Assembly (NCBI RefSeq): GCF_000516985.1 | Contig: NW_006917091.1 | Coordinates: 5,514,518-5,578,517 of the forward strand | Reading direction: 5' to 3' | Source of the DNA: Pestalotiopsis fici W106-1 | Lineage: Eukaryota; Ascomycota; Sordariomycetes; Amphisphaeriales; Sporocadaceae | Length of the DNA: 64,000 nt | Shown: in pieces, positions 13,897 through 27,443 of the stretch | Layout of the letters: each line of letters starts with the position of its first letter | Numbering within the stretch: position 1 is the first letter of the stretch | Program-made: the position numbers and the translations under genes | Notes under the pieces: model-generated | Databases searched by the model: none | What the model was told of the DNA's origin: nothing | What the model saw: only the letters and a program-made list of their open reading frames with translations

Positions 13897-16800
13897 TTAG
13901 CTTTTTTTTTTATATTTTTTGTTTTCGAAAGATTTTAGGCCGCTTAAATAAATTATAATATTTACGTGCCGTAATTATTTTATTTCCCTTTTTTATTATT
14001 CTTTTTTGCTTTATTTATAATATATATTTATTATATTAGAATTTTTATCGGAAATAACGAAAAAACGAAAAGCTTATAAATAAATTAAGCTTTTTAATTT
14101 TATTAAATTAAACGGTCGTATTATAAATATACCGTATACGCTTTATTTTAAAAATAAGCGTTTTTGCCGAATAACGGACGAAAAATCGATTTGTTATTTA
14201 AAATATATTACGCATTTTTCCCGGAAATACGATAGTATTTTAGTGGCTTTTATGCTTTAAAAGGTTTTAGATTAATAACGGAAATTAAAAATTAAAAAAA
14301 AAAGCGAATAATAGTTTTTTAGAATTTTACGAAAAAATAGCTAAGCTTTAATTTTTTTTAGCGGCTGTTATTAATCGGTTATTTCGGATTCGGAAAATTA
14401 AAATACGAATAAAGGCTTATAATTCCGAATTATTCGCTTATAATATAAAGGAATTAAATAAAAAAAATAGGGTTTTTCCTATTTTTAAAAATTATAAATA
14501 TTTTATAATAAACGATTTTTAGTCGTTAGGTATCCTTAATAAGCCCGATTAATCGGTATTCGGTTTCGGAAATAATTTTATAAATTTTAGTCTTTTTATT
14601 AAAGCTAAAAATATTAGTTAAAAGCGATATAATTTTTAATATATTTTTTAGGTTTTTAAATATTTTTTTAGGTAGGTAATTTTCTTATTTAATATAAAAT
14701 TAATATTTACGTCCGACTTTTTTATAATCGATAATTTTTTTAATAATATATTTTTGCTAATTTAATTTTATTTTTAGTATTTCGTCGATTTTAGCGTTTT
14801 TTAATATTGGTTTAAATAATAAAATATAAAAGGTTTTATGGTTTTTTATAATTTTTAGTAGCTTAAATTAATAATTAACGTTCGAAATTTTTTTATTGAT
14901 TTTAAATAATTTAAGTTTTTTAAAATCGAGTTTATCGCTTAATCGTTTTATTTTAATATTTTTACGTAAAAAGTAGATTTTATCCTTTTTTTTAAAAATT
15001 AGTTTTTTAATTTTTTTTTTATTATATTAAAGTTTTATTTTTTATTAGATAACGATAAGGGTTTTTTAGAGTTTTGTTTATAGGTTTTTAAATTATTTAA
15101 CGCGTAATATTGCGTATAATGTAAATTTTTTTTTTTTAATAGTTTTTTAGTAATATTGGGTTTATATCCGTAATTGGCGTAAAATAATAATATTTTAATA
15201 GGTTTTCGTATTATATTATTATATATAAATTACGCGAATAGTAATAATATAACTTAATTATTTTATTTGTAGTTAACGTAATATCGAAGGTATTTTTTAA
15301 GTATTTAATTTATTCGTTTTATTTATCCGTTAATTTATAAATAAAAAGCTATTAAAAGCTTATAATTATATTTTAGCTGGTTAATAAATAATTTTTAAAA
15401 TTTCGATATAAATAGCTTATTTTTATTTAAAATAATTTTATTTAATAATCCGTATTAGCTAATTATCGTTCGAAAGAATATATAGGCTAGTTTTTCCGCG
15501 TTATTAGCTTTTTTATATAAAAGGAAATACGCGTATTTTATAAATTATTTTATAAATATTAAAATATTATCGTAAAAGGTCCTAATTAAAGGTTTTTTTA
15601 AAAGTGGTAATTTTATTATAAAATTTAATATAATAAATTTTTATGCTTTATTTAGCGGTAATATAAGTTATAATTTTTTATATTATTAATATTATGCTAA
15701 TTTTGCTTTATTATATAAATTATATTTTTTAATAATATTATTAATATATTTGCGTAATTATAAGTAATTAAAATATTATTAAATTTGTTTAGTTATTTTA
15801 AATATTTTTTAATATTTATTAATAAATAATTCGTAATAATTTTTAATTATTTAATCGAGTAATATTTTTTTAATTTTAATTTTATTGGCGTATATATTAA
15901 ATATTCCGTTATTATTAGTTATTTTTTTGGTTTAATTATCGTCGTTATTAACCTTTATAATTATATATAAGGTTATGGTTAGTATTAGGTTTCCGTTATT
16001 ATTTATTAAAAGGATAATATTAGTTTTTTTTAGTATTTCTTAAAAATAATCTAGTTTTCGGCTAAAAGCGTTAGCTTTTCCGTTTTTTAATTTTTTATGG
16101 TAAATTATTTTAAAATTAAAATTTGCTAAAAATTTTGCTTATTTAATTTATCGTTTATTAAGTTTTTTATTAATAATAAATAAAGCTAGGTTTTTATAAT
16201 TAGTATAAATTTTAATTTAGTATTTAATTTTATTAAGGTAATATTTTTATTTTTAAAATATTTTAATAATAGCTATAAATTTTTTATTATAAATTTAGTA
16301 ATTTAATTGTTTTTTTATAAACTTTTTGCTATAAAACGTAATTAAATATGGTTTTCCGTTATTATCTTTTTATATAAGCTATCCGTTTATAGCGTAATTT
16401 AAGGTATTTATTTCGATTTTAAATTTTTATTTTAAGTTTATTATATATATTACGGGTTTATCCGTAATTCGTTTTTTAATTATTTTAAAGGCTTTTTATA
16501 TTTTAAATATTTAATTAAAAAATATATTTTTTTTTATTAGGTATATAAATAATATGGTGATATTTCCGAATTTTTAAACGAATATTTGGTAAAAATTTAC
16601 GAATCCTAAAAAAAATTTAATTTTTATTACTAAAATCGGGGTAGGCTAACTTTTTATTGTTAAAATTTTAAATAATTTTATTTTGATTTTTTTAAGGGAT
16701 ATTATATATTTTACGAAAGTGATTTTTTTTTTATAAAATTTGCTTTTTTTTAGGTTAATTAGCAGGTTTGCGTTTTATAATTTTTATAGCATTATTTTAA

Positions 16801-19800
16801 CGTATTATTAGTATTTATTAAAATTTTTAGAATAAATAAATATATTATTAAGGTATATTATTACGAATTTATTAAAGTATTTTTTTAAAATATCGTTAAT
16901 TATATTTTAAAAGCTTATTAATATGTTAATTAATCCGAAAAATATAACCTTATATTTAAAATATTCGTATTTATAACGGAAAGCGGTTTTTTATTTTTCT
17001 CCTTTTTTAATTTATATTAAGCCGTATACGTTAGGTAAATTTAAAGCCGTAAATTATTAGGTTTTATATAATTTATCGCGTAGGTTTTTAATTAAAAGTA
17101 AAAGGTATCGATTTTTAATCGTAATATCGTTAAGTTTGCGGTAATTAATATAAGGTTTTTATTTAGGTTTTTCGTTTTTATTTTTTTTAGGTATAAAAAA
17201 TATTGGGTATTTTGCGGGTAAAATGGATTCCGTAATCCATCCTTTTTGTAATATATTCGCTAGGTATTCCTTTAGTATTTTTTCGTGCTAAGGTTTTATT
17301 AGGTATATTAATATAAAATGTGGTTTTTTTCCTTTTTGGAAGGGTATTTTATAATTATATTTTATATGCTTTAGTAATTTTATTTTTAGTATTTTATTAA
17401 ATAAATCGCTAAATTTTTGGTATTTTTTCGGTATTTTAGTTTCGAATTTTAATTTAATATATTTGGTTATAAAGTAAAATTTAAGTATTTTAAGGTTATT
17501 TAAAGGCTTATTTTAGCGCTTTTTAAAGGCTAATTTTTTTTTTGGTATATTTTATTAAAATTAGCCGGTATTTTAGTTTATTTTTAGGTTATTTGCTTGT
17601 AATTAGGGTATTTTTAAAATAATATTATAATCCGTGATTTTTGTAATATCGTATTTAAGTTTTTTTTTATAATTTTAAATATAAATTTAAATATATATAG
17701 TTTTTATATTTATAATTCCGTTTTTATACGATATAAGTTTTTTATTAATAATATTAAATGCGTAAAGCGTTTTTTTTTATTTTTATAATATTTATAAAGC
17801 GTTAACGATTATTAGCGAAATAAAATTTTTTTAAGCTTTTATATTTATTAAGGCTCGTATTTTTTGGTTTATAATTTTAATTTAAATTGTAAAATATTCG
17901 TTAATATTAATGCTATTTATAATATATATAAATTTTTTAATTAAGGTTTATTTTTATCGCTTTAAAAATGCTTATAAACGTTTCCCGAATTTTTATTAAT
18001 TTATTTGTTAATTTATCGTATTTCGGCGGCCGTATATATTTATTATTTTAATATATTTAGATTTTTTTTGGTTTATAAGGGTCGATTTCCGTATTATTTG
18101 GATAATTTGCTTATTTTTTATTATATATTAGGGGTATTTTTTTATTTTTTGTTGTTTTTAGAGGGCTTTTTTGGCTTTTTATATTTTTAATATACGAAAT
18201 ATAGGCTAATAATAGTTTTAATATAAGTTTTTTCCGTTTTTTTTATTATTTTAATAATTGGTCGTAATAATAGGTTAGCTGTCGAGTATATCGGTAATTT
18301 ATATCCGTTATTTATAGCTTATATTAGTTTTTTGGTATTATCGTTTTTTTATTAAATAGCGGTAACGCGGATTCGTTTTATTGCTTTATATTTTCGAAGG
18401 AGGTGTTATATTTTAATTTTTTTTGTTACGTAATATTTATAATCGTAATATAGGTATTTTTCTTATTTTTTATTTTCGTTTTTTAGGTATTGGTTTAAGT
18501 TTTATAATTGTATATAAAATATTACGAATTTTTAAGGGTCGATATAATTAATTTTTATATTTTTTGCTTTTCCTGCCTTAAAAAGGTAATAAATAGCGTT
18601 TTTATTAGGTTATAAAGGAAATATCCTTTTTCGGATTTTATTTTATAAATATATATTATAATTTAAATTAATATATCCGTATTATGTTATAATATTATAT
18701 ATTAGGTATATATAGGTAAGTTTTATATTATTTCCTATTATTATTTTTAAGGTTTATCGGGTTTATAAAATATCGGTTTTCTTTTAAAGGATTTTCGCAA
18801 ATTATAATACGGCGTTTTATTATTTTATTATAATAATAATTATATTATAAGCGTAATTAATTCCGTTTTTAGATATATAATCGATAATATATTTTTTATC
18901 GTTATTTTAAATAAGCCTAATAAATTAATTCCGTTTTTGCTTATTAATATTTAAATTAATATTAATATTTTTTCTGTAGCTAAAGGTATTATTATATAAG
19001 TTTTATTGGTTTTAGGCCTTTATTTGCTTTATAAAAAAGTATATTTTGTTTTTTAAAGCGTCCGAAAATATATATTTATCGCTATTTTAGAGTTATCCCT
19101 AATTTCCGAAGCATATTATTTTTTTTAGTCGTATAATTGCTAAAATTTTCGTTATTTAGGGGTATTATTTATTTTTATTTTTATTAGATTTATGCGTTCG
19201 ATATTTATTATCGAAGCACGCTATTTAAAAAAGTGATTTATAAGGTATATTATCTTTTTTAGTGCTATTAAATTGCTTTTTACCTTTTAGCATTAGCTTA
19301 AATCCTAATTTTTTAGATTGGCGATATTCGTTAGCGTAATATTTTATTTTATCGTAATTATAGCATTTAATTTTAGATTTATTTTTACGCTAGGTAACGT
19401 TAAGGTTTATTTATCCGTTATAGGTTTTGTATAAAATTTTATTATGTTAGTTATTTTTAGGTTATAGGTTGTTTTGTGGTTTATTTATATTAGCATAATT
19501 GCGTTAAAAACGTAACGTAAAGTGGTTCCTTTTTTTTTTATTTTAGCGAGCGTATAATTAATTATCGATTTTAACGGTAAATTCGTTATATTTGCTAAAT
19601 TTAGCTAATAGTTTAAGGATTTTGCTAAGTTTATTTTTAATACCGTTTTTAAATTTTCGATAATATAATATAATTTTAATATTATTAATATATTTTATTT
19701 TAGCAATAATGCGTTTAAAATCTACCGTATAATTAGATACGGATTTTTTTTATTTAAGGTTTTTAAGTTCTTTTTTAGCTTATTGTTTTTTGTTTAGGTT

Positions 19801-20417
19801 TTAGAATAGGGATTAAAGCGCTATTTCGAATTTTATATAATTTTGGAAAATATTTTAAATTTCTGCTTTATATAGTTTTATTTATTATTCGTGCTTAATT
19901 ACGTCCGAAAAATAAAATTCGAATTAGGTAAGTGTTTATTTTTTAAAGTAAGACGTAATGTGGAGTATTTTTTGTTTTTTTATTATAAATTAGTTATCGT
20001 AAAAGGTTTAGTAAGCTTAAATTTAGGCTAGGAATTTTCGGAGTGATCCGGGAGTATTATTAAAAGCCGTTAATATGCTAAATTTAAGCTTTTCGGAATA
20101 AATTAGGGTAAAAATAATATTAGCTATTTTAGTTATAATATTATTAAAATTTTGTAATTTTTATATAATTTATCCTATTTAAGCTTTATGCGTAAAAAAG
20201 GTAGTTTCCTTTTTTTTAAATATACGGATTTTTTTAATTAATTTTAAATATTAGTTTTTAGTTAATTCGAAATTATTTTTTTCTATTTTTTTGCGCGAAC
20301 GAGCGTTAAAAGTATTTAAATAAAAAAAAAAGGAGTTTTTCCGGTTAACGATATTTTGCTAAATATTGCTTAAAGTTTTTTTTTAAAAGTAACGTACCTA
20401 AATAAAAGTAATTAAAA

Positions 20418-20936
20418 TATAACGATTATATTACGGGTTTTTAAAATAAACCTAAAATATAAAAGGTATTAGGGTTTATATTAATAAGGAACGATAATTT
20501 TAAAAAAAAATATTAAACAAAAAGTATTTAAAAATAAAAGTAATTAAATTAATTTATAAATATAATCGTTAAAGCGTATTTAAATGTTTTATTTATTAGT
20601 AAAATAAATGCTTAAATTAATTACTAAAATAATAATTATTTATATAGGAAATTTTTTTATAATATATATTTATTTATTTTTTTATTAATGCTTTTTTTGG
20701 ATTATAATGCTAAGCCGATTTTATAATTTTAAAGTCGATAAAATTTAATAATCCTAATAATTTAACCGTTTAGATTATTGCCAAAATTATAATCCTATCA
20801 ACAGCTAGCTAATAATTATTAAGGATAATGGTTCCCGTTTTAACCTATTCCCGGCTTTCGGTGCTAAGCCCCTCCCTTTTTTTTTTAAGCGCCGATATAT
20901 TTGTTTGTTTTTATGCAAGGGTGCATATTCGTAACA
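20418..20936 (-). repeat. Element B 5' LTR (519 bp)
   Basis: Direct repeat of 13,377-13,896. Its outer end ('gggtgcatattcgtaaca', ending at 20,936) is the least mutated of the four family LTR ends and still shows the original TG/CA terminus. Followed by TTATT at 20,937-20,941. Confidence 0.87.
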
Positions 20937-23900
20937 TTATTGCGTTTTCCGTAATTATTTTATTATTATGTGCTATTAGGTAATTAATAAAATAACGGAA
21001 TAAAGCGTTTCGTAAATTAAAAAAGGTATTATAATATTTATAAATGCGGCGATTAAAGCTAGCCGGTAAAAGCCGCTTAATCTTTTCCGCTAAAACTATA
21101 GTAGTAATTTTATATTTGCGCGTATAATTATAAGCTTTTTAGGCCGCGCAAAATTTACGATAGCAATAAAGATATATTTTTCCCGAATTTATAACGAAAT
21201 ATCCGTTATTATTTTCCGATTTAGCGTTATTAGCTAGATAAAAATCGCTTTTATAGCGACGGTTTTTATTTTTGCGATTATTATTACGCTTATTATTCCG
21301 ATATTTATTATCGCGGCGTTTATTATCGCGGCGACGCTTATTTTTATAATTACTTTTATATTAATTATTTTTACGGCGTTTATTTTTATAGTCGTTATAA
21401 CGTTTATCGTCCTAATAATTACGGCTTTTATGCTCCTTATAACGTTTACGATTATTATCCCTATATCGATCGGATTTATTTTTATTATTACGGTTATAAA
21501 AGCTACGATATAAATCGTAAAAGCTAAACCGATACCTATTACTTTTAGACCTACTTAAATTATAGCTATTTTTATAGTTAAAAGCAAAAAAATTAAAACG
21601 CGATCCGAAGCGCTAATCCCGAAAACGTATATATTTTTTATCGAAGCTTTTATTTTATAATTTAGGTTTTTCGCTACGATAAAAGCGTTTATCTTTATCG
21701 TTTTAACGCTAAATTAGGAAAGCGGCTTTAAAATTAAACGTTAATAACTTTATTAAATACGGGTATTTATTTTTTACGTCGGAAATAAAAAAAGCTTTAA
21801 TTTTTTCGATTATTTTTATATAATCGTTAAAAATAAAATAATTACGGGGATTAAGGGGTCTAAGGTATTTTCGGATATTTAAATATATTTTGCTTTAAAT
21901 CTAATATATTATACCGTGCTAATTTATATTACTTTTTTAAAAAATGCCGATAACGCGCGTATATCGAATTTTATATTAAATAAAAAAAATTAATACGCTA
22001 TTATTTTTAGCGATATTATAAAATATAATATATCCTACGGTAAAGCGTTTTATAGCAATAACAAGGTTTATCCTAAATTTAACTGCTATTTTTTTATAAA
22101 TAGCGTCAATACTTTCGTTTATAAAACGGAATCGGGCTCCGGCTATTAACTCGCTTATTTATTATAAAAAGGCGGATTTTTAAAGCAAAATATAAAATAA
22201 ACTAAAAAGGTAAAATTTTGCATCTTTTCCTAAATTTATGCGTATAATTTTACTAAAACGTTTAATAAAGCAAAAAACGTTTATAAATATAAAGTTTTTG
22301 CTATTTAAAATAAAACCTCAATCGTTATTATTAAGATAATTAAAATTATAAATTCCTATAGCGTTTCGCTTAGGAAAAAAACTATTAAATAAAATTAAAA
22401 GGCGGGTATTACGATAAACCACCGAATTGCCGTTTTTATTAGCGCTAATATTTTTTTATTTATTAGGGCGCTAGCTATTATTTTATTAAAATTAAAATTA
22501 GGATTAATATTAGCTAGCGAATTATTAATATATAAGCGGATTTATAATTATATCCCGTCCGAAGCGGCGAATTTAATTTATTTTGCAATATATTATTTCG
22601 CTTTATTTATAAATAGGTTTATTAAAAAATATAAATAAATCTAAAAAGCCAAATATCGAGCGGCGACGATTATTTTAAAAAGGTAAAAAGTTATAGGAAA
22701 AAAGGGCTGCGGATTCTAGGGTAAATTAAATTTATCCGCGCTATATCTTATATTCCTTTTATATAAATAGCTATTATATTATAATTATTAAATTATTTAT
22801 TTTTTTTCCTATTTTTTTTTGGCTTTCGGATTATTTTTTTACTAAATAATAAGCGTAGCCGGTCTTTTTAAAATACGAAGCTTTAACGCCGGGGTTTTTA
22901 ACGTCTTTTTGCTTTAATATTACCGTATTATAAGCGCTTTTGCGCTAAATAACGTTAATATTTATACGACCGGCATAATTGCTCTCTCCGGTTTTTTTTT
23001 TCGTTATTATTATTATAATAATAGGTCTTATCGGCGATATTAACTTTGTCTTCCTTTTAAATCGTAACGGGTCGCTTTTTTTTATTAAAGCCCGAAAAAT
23101 AACTCCCGGGGGCAAATATAATCCTAAAGCTTAATATAAACGGTCGGTAATAAAAAAAATATATAAATAAATATAAGGTAAAAAAAATAAAAAAAGTATT
23201 CTCGGTCGGCGGGCTATATATAAATCTATAAATAAATTAAAAGAAACTTTAGCGTTTATAACGCCTTAATATAATAAAACTAAAAAGATATTACGATAAA
23301 ATATCTAGGATCCGGTTATTATATACGTAATAAAAATAGCCTTAAATTATAAAAACCGGGGTTAATAACTGCTTTTACGTAATAAAGTTATATACGCGTT
23401 TTATTTTAACGTAAAAATTTTTTCTAATAATAAAAGATAACGCGCCTTAATTCCTTGGGTTGCCAAATCGACTTTAAAGTCGGTTTTGCAATCAACCGAT
23501 CGATCGCGTGCTTATTGCGTAATAAAATGGAAAATACGCGTTTCGCTCGCACCTTTCGATTAGCCTATTATAAAAATCGGCAAATAATTAATTAATTTAA
23601 ATTATAAATTATATTTTAATATTTATCTTTTTTTTAATAATTTATTATAAAAATCGACGAATATTAATTAATTAATCCGCGTTAAATCCGGGGTTATATA
23701 TTATTAATATCGCGTATTACGGCGCGTAATTAAAATGGTATAAAATAATAGCTATTAAACCGCGCGTTAGGCGATTCGCGAAAACTTCTAAGGTATAGTG
23801 GGTTAGTAAAAAATCTCGTTATTAAAGCTATCGCGAAGCTTTATAAATATCCTTTAATAGCTTGGTTAGGTTTGCAATAAAAGCGAGTGGTGCTATTATA

Positions 23901-24055
23901 TAACTCGCGATATATAAGGGTTTATAAAATATTATAATAAGCATAGAAATTATAACTATAAAGGGTCCGTAAATCGGACTTATCTACGGACTAGCGTGGA
24001 TCACGTGGATGGCCCGTGCGCTTGGCGGCCCCCGGGCCCATGGGTCCACGTATTA
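23901..24055 (-). repeat. Element C 5' LTR (right copy, 155 bp)
   Basis: Direct repeat of 8,244-8,398. The segment 23,990-24,050 is strikingly GC-rich for this block and retains several CA and TG dinucleotides. ATTTA follows at 24,056-24,060. Confidence 0.85.
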
Positions 24056-24793
24056 ATTTAATTATTTTCCCGTTTTCGGTAATAACTCCGAATTTATTAG
24101 AGTTTTTACGGATTCTTTTCGGTTTATAAACTAAAACCGGTATTTTTAATATATAAATTTAGGATAAATTAGGCGTATTATTTTTTTTAGCTAAAAATAA
24201 TCGTAAAACTCCTAATAAAAGGTAAATAGACCGGATATCGTAATAGTAAAATTTATTAAATAAATTATTATTTTTATAACGAATTTTTAAAGGTTTTTCG
24301 GGAGTTATAAATCGATAAAAACCGTTTTAGTTTTTTCGATAATAATCCGGTTCGTACGTTTAGCTATACCGTTTTATTTTAATATATAAAAAATTATAAG
24401 TTCGAAAATAATCCTTTTTTCGGTTAAATAATTTTTTAATTTAACCAGGGAAAACTTTTTACCGTTATTTATACGAATAATATTCGGATATTTTCCGAAT
24501 TAGATTTTATAATATTTAATTTTATTCGTTATAATATCGAATATATCGGATTTTTTTTTAAAAAATTTAATTTCCCGAAATCCGGTTTTATTATCCGTAA
24601 AACTAATTATATATTTATAACCGGAATAATTAAAAAAAATAATATAAACCGTATTAATATAAATATAATATAACGATTTATTAACTTTATTCGGATTCGT
24701 ATAGGGTTAATTTCGGGTAAATTTTCCCGAAATATAAAATTCGCAATTTAAATCCTTTTTTTTTAATTCCTTTTTAAAAATCCTTATAATTAT

Positions 24794-24835
24794 TTTAGCT
24801 ATTTTAGCTAAAATATCGTAGCTAAAATAGCTAAA
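24794..24835. repeat. Perfect 17-bp inverted repeat, 8-nt loop
   Basis: Arms 24,794-24,810 and 24,819-24,835 are perfect reverse complements built from 'tagctaaaatagcta'. The hairpin lies in the copia integrase region. Probably a by-product of AT-rich drift, but perfect over 17 bp. Confidence 0.7.
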
Positions 24836-25141
24836 TCGTTTATGCCATTTTTCCGTAGCTATAAGGAAATTCGAATAATTCGAAATTAATTCGATTTCCT
24901 CGAAATCCGTAATTTCGTTAAATTTCGTATCCGAATTCGGTTCCGGGTAATTTAAACCGATTATACGGGCTTTTTCTATTATTTTTAATAAATTTATAGC
25001 TAAATATATTATATTAAGCTTTAATTTATTAGCTAAATATAGGAAAAATTTACGTTTTTTTTAATTTAATATAGCAAAAGGCCTATTTTTAGAATTATAT
25101 AATTTATTCCCGCTTATAATACCGCTTTTTTAATAATATAA

Positions 25142-25444
25142 TTAGCCGGATATAATATTTAGCGGAAATTCCGGTATATAAAGCACGTTTAATAACGTTA
25201 TTTTATATATTTCCCGGTTAATTTCGAAAAAAAGCGTAATATTTTTAATTCTTTTTAGAAATACTTTTTTATTATTTATAATAATCGGTAAAAAATCCGA
25301 TTTTATAGTAAAATTATCGAATAAATGCTTATTATTCGATATATGCCTTAAAAAGCCTATATCGTATAACCACCAGTCCTTAGGAAGGGTAGTTAATTTT
25401 TTTTTTCGAAATTTTCGAATTATTCGAAATATTCGAAAAAGCAT
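25142..25444 (-). pseudogene. Surviving 100-residue copia protease / pre-integrase ORF
   Basis: The longest open frame in the AT-rich block. It carries 'HISNNKHLFDNF' and ends with 'LYIPEFPLNIISG', the classic copia protease to GAG-pre-integrase stretch. The active-site D-[ST]-G appears as D-I-G (a C-to-T change of Thr), so it is not catalytic. It has no gene outside the transposon. Confidence 0.8.
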
Positions 25445-25530
25445 AAAACGATTCGTCTTCGTCCGAATCTTCGTTACAGGGTAGATTTCCCCGTTTCTTA
25501 GATTTCTGGTTTATGGTGGAATTCGATTTA

Positions 25531-25575
25531 TTCGAATTATTCGAATTATTCGAATTATTCGAATTATTCGAATTA
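25531..25575. repeat. 9-bp tandem repeat, five perfect units
   Basis: Five perfect copies of 'ttcgaatta'. On the minus strand, in the copia gag frame, they read as a Ser-Asn-Asn repeat just before a Cys/acidic segment. It is a low-complexity linker within the degraded gag. Confidence 0.85.
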
Positions 25576-26400
25576 TTAGATTTCTTCTATTTATTCGATT
25601 TATTCGAATTCTTTTTATTTCCGCTTTAATTTCCTTATTGATTCTAATTAGATCGGGGAAACCGGGATTTTTTATTATCCGTATAATAAGAATTTCCTAT
25701 AGCCGTATCCGGATCCCGTCGGTTTTTATCTAAAATATCCGTAATTAACCTTTCGAAAATAGGTGGATTTATAAATTATAAAGCATTATATTAACGGTTA
25801 ACCTATATAGGGTAAGCTAATTAAAAGGCTATAATAAAAATCGTTTTTTAATCGATATTATCGATTTTAGCCCTAACGCTTAAAAATTTTAAAATATATC
25901 CTTTAAAAGTAAATATAAACTCGTTTAACGAGTTATAATTCTCGAATTTAATCGTATAAAATTCGAAATATAATTACTAACGTAATATAGGTCCGGTGCC
26001 TTAATAGGCTAATTATAAAATCGATAAAGCTTTATATAAATTTATTTTATCGAATATTAAATTTAACGGTTTTATTATTAAATTTTAACGAATTAAAAGC
26101 AATACCTAGGCTTTTTAAATATCGGTTATACCGTTATATATATCGGTAATTTTAAAAAACCGATCGATTTTTAATAATTTAAAATATAATTATAACGTGG
26201 ATTTCCACGTATTCCAATTTCCGGATCCGGAGAATTTTTATTTTTCCGGTATTTAGCATCCGGTAATAATACGGATAAAGTTATTTATTTTGCCGAATTT
26301 TTGCCGTTATAACGGTATAATTATCGTTAAAAACGGTAAAAAAATCGTTAAAAAATAAAAATAAAAAAAATTAATTCTTTTATTTTATCGATAAAATATA

Positions 26401-27047
26401 TAATAGGATCTAAGTGCTATAATATAATATAGCAGGTATTATAAAGTGCTATAATAAATCGGCTATTATAATAGGGATTAATTATAAGTAACTTTATAAC
26501 CGTTATATAGCTATAACGGGTAAAATTATTATAATTAGCCATTTAACTATAGTTTTCGATATAATTACGGCTTATATAGGCTTATATATAGGCCTATAAA
26601 GGATTAGCTATTATAACGGAATTTTAGAGTTTATATTAAATTAATTCGTTTAAAAAAGCAATTATAGTTTTCGATATAAAATCCGGTTCCTAATATAATC
26701 GATATTATACCGGACCGGGCTTATAACCTGTTTTAAGGTATAATTAATAAATTATATAATTTAGGTATAAAAAAGCGTTTTTTATAATTTGTAAAATTAG
26801 GCCGTAAAAATAGTTATAAGGCTATATAACTAATTTATTAAAGCTTAAAAAAAAATAACTAACTACGAAGGAATAATTACCTTTTATACCTATAAAATTA
26901 ACTAATAAAAATATTCTAAAATATATTACTAATAAACTAAATTTATAATTAAGTTAATTAATAATAAAATTAATTTATAATCGAAAAAACCATCGAAATT
27001 TATAGATTTTTATAATATAGGTTATTTTATAACCTAAGGCCATTATA
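26401..27047. other. Degraded AT-rich sequence, unassigned
   Basis: No open frame and no recognisable domain. It is rich in the repeated words 'ctataata' and 'tataggc'. By position it should include the 5' LTR of the copia element, but without the partner LTR the limits cannot be set. Several 'taacggnta' style words give weak short inverted repeats. Confidence 0.5.
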
Positions 27048-27443
27048 GCCAGGTGCACTAGCTATATTTAATAGGGCTAAATTTAATAGAACGTTTTATT
27101 AGATTTTAGTGGGTTCTAATAGCTATAATAGCTATAATAATTAATTATAATAATTTATTAATTATATAGCATTGTAAATAGTGGCTATAAGTGGTATTAT
27201 ATTAATTGTAGGTTAGTATAAGGTAAATTTTACTGATTTCCTATATATCGTTATTTAACGATATTTCGATGGGTTTTATAGCTGTTATAACGATATAATA
27301 TACGTTATAAAGCTAATTTTATGCATTATACGATGCTGTATTAATATCCGTGCAACAAAAATAAATTAATTGCGTTTCTTCCGCGATTTTTTTACGGATT
27401 TAAATCGCCGAATTAAAAGCTTATTATTTAAAATATTTAAAAG

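Larger units (their letters stand above)
13377..20936 (-). mobile_element. Element B: second chromovirus copy, inverted, inside element C
   Basis: 7,560 bp with LTRs at 13,377-13,896 and 20,418-20,936 and the duplication TTATT at 13,372-13,376 and 20,937-20,941. Sequence and order match element A read on the minus strand. The chromodomain ('DYKKVGRKY'-like) lies at about 14,650-14,765. The reverse-transcriptase Y-L-D-D now reads Y-L-N-N at 16,844-16,855, so both catalytic Asp codons are lost. The zinc-knuckle region lies near 19,320-19,370. It inserted into element C and so is younger than C. Confidence 0.9.
8244..24055 (-). mobile_element. Element C: Ty3/gypsy element with short LTRs, split by element B
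   Basis: 155-bp direct repeats at both ends (8,244-8,398 and 23,901-24,055) are flanked by ATTTA at 8,239-8,243 and 24,056-24,060. Without element B and its duplication the element is about 8.25 kb. On the minus strand a gag region with a long Arg/Asn/Lys/Tyr-rich linker lies at about 21,150-21,500. The reverse-transcriptase motif F-I-D-D reads F-I-D-N at about 11,450-11,470, followed by 'IVIFSD'. The integrase core has 'IVSDK' near 9,750 and a degraded 'NGLDER' near 9,650. Gag, RT, then integrase from high to low coordinate fits a minus-strand gypsy element. All frames are interrupted. It belongs to a different family from A and B. Confidence 0.82.
24056..26400 (-). mobile_element. Ty1/copia remnant, piece 3 (gag, protease, integrase)
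   Basis: Minus-strand frames give copia order from high to low coordinate. Gag is at about 25,450-26,300 ('PENWNTWKSTL' near 26,200). The protease region is at 25,142-25,444. The integrase lies at about 24,300-24,950, with a degraded 'IRTDNGKEF' near 24,455-24,480 and 'N-G-x-A-E-R-T-N' near 24,350. The integrase-before-RT layout identifies Ty1/copia. The element runs into element C at the ATTTA duplication (24,056-24,060). The right limit is approximate: the 5' LTR should follow, but its partner is outside the window. Confidence 0.8.

Noticed and set aside
18005..18190. 61-residue hydrophobic frame
   Set aside because: Antisense within element B. It is Phe/Tyr-rich only because RIP made this strand T-rich.
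25531..25575. Possible CRISPR-like or satellite array
   Set aside because: Five contiguous 9-bp units without spacers; a coding microsatellite in copia gag.
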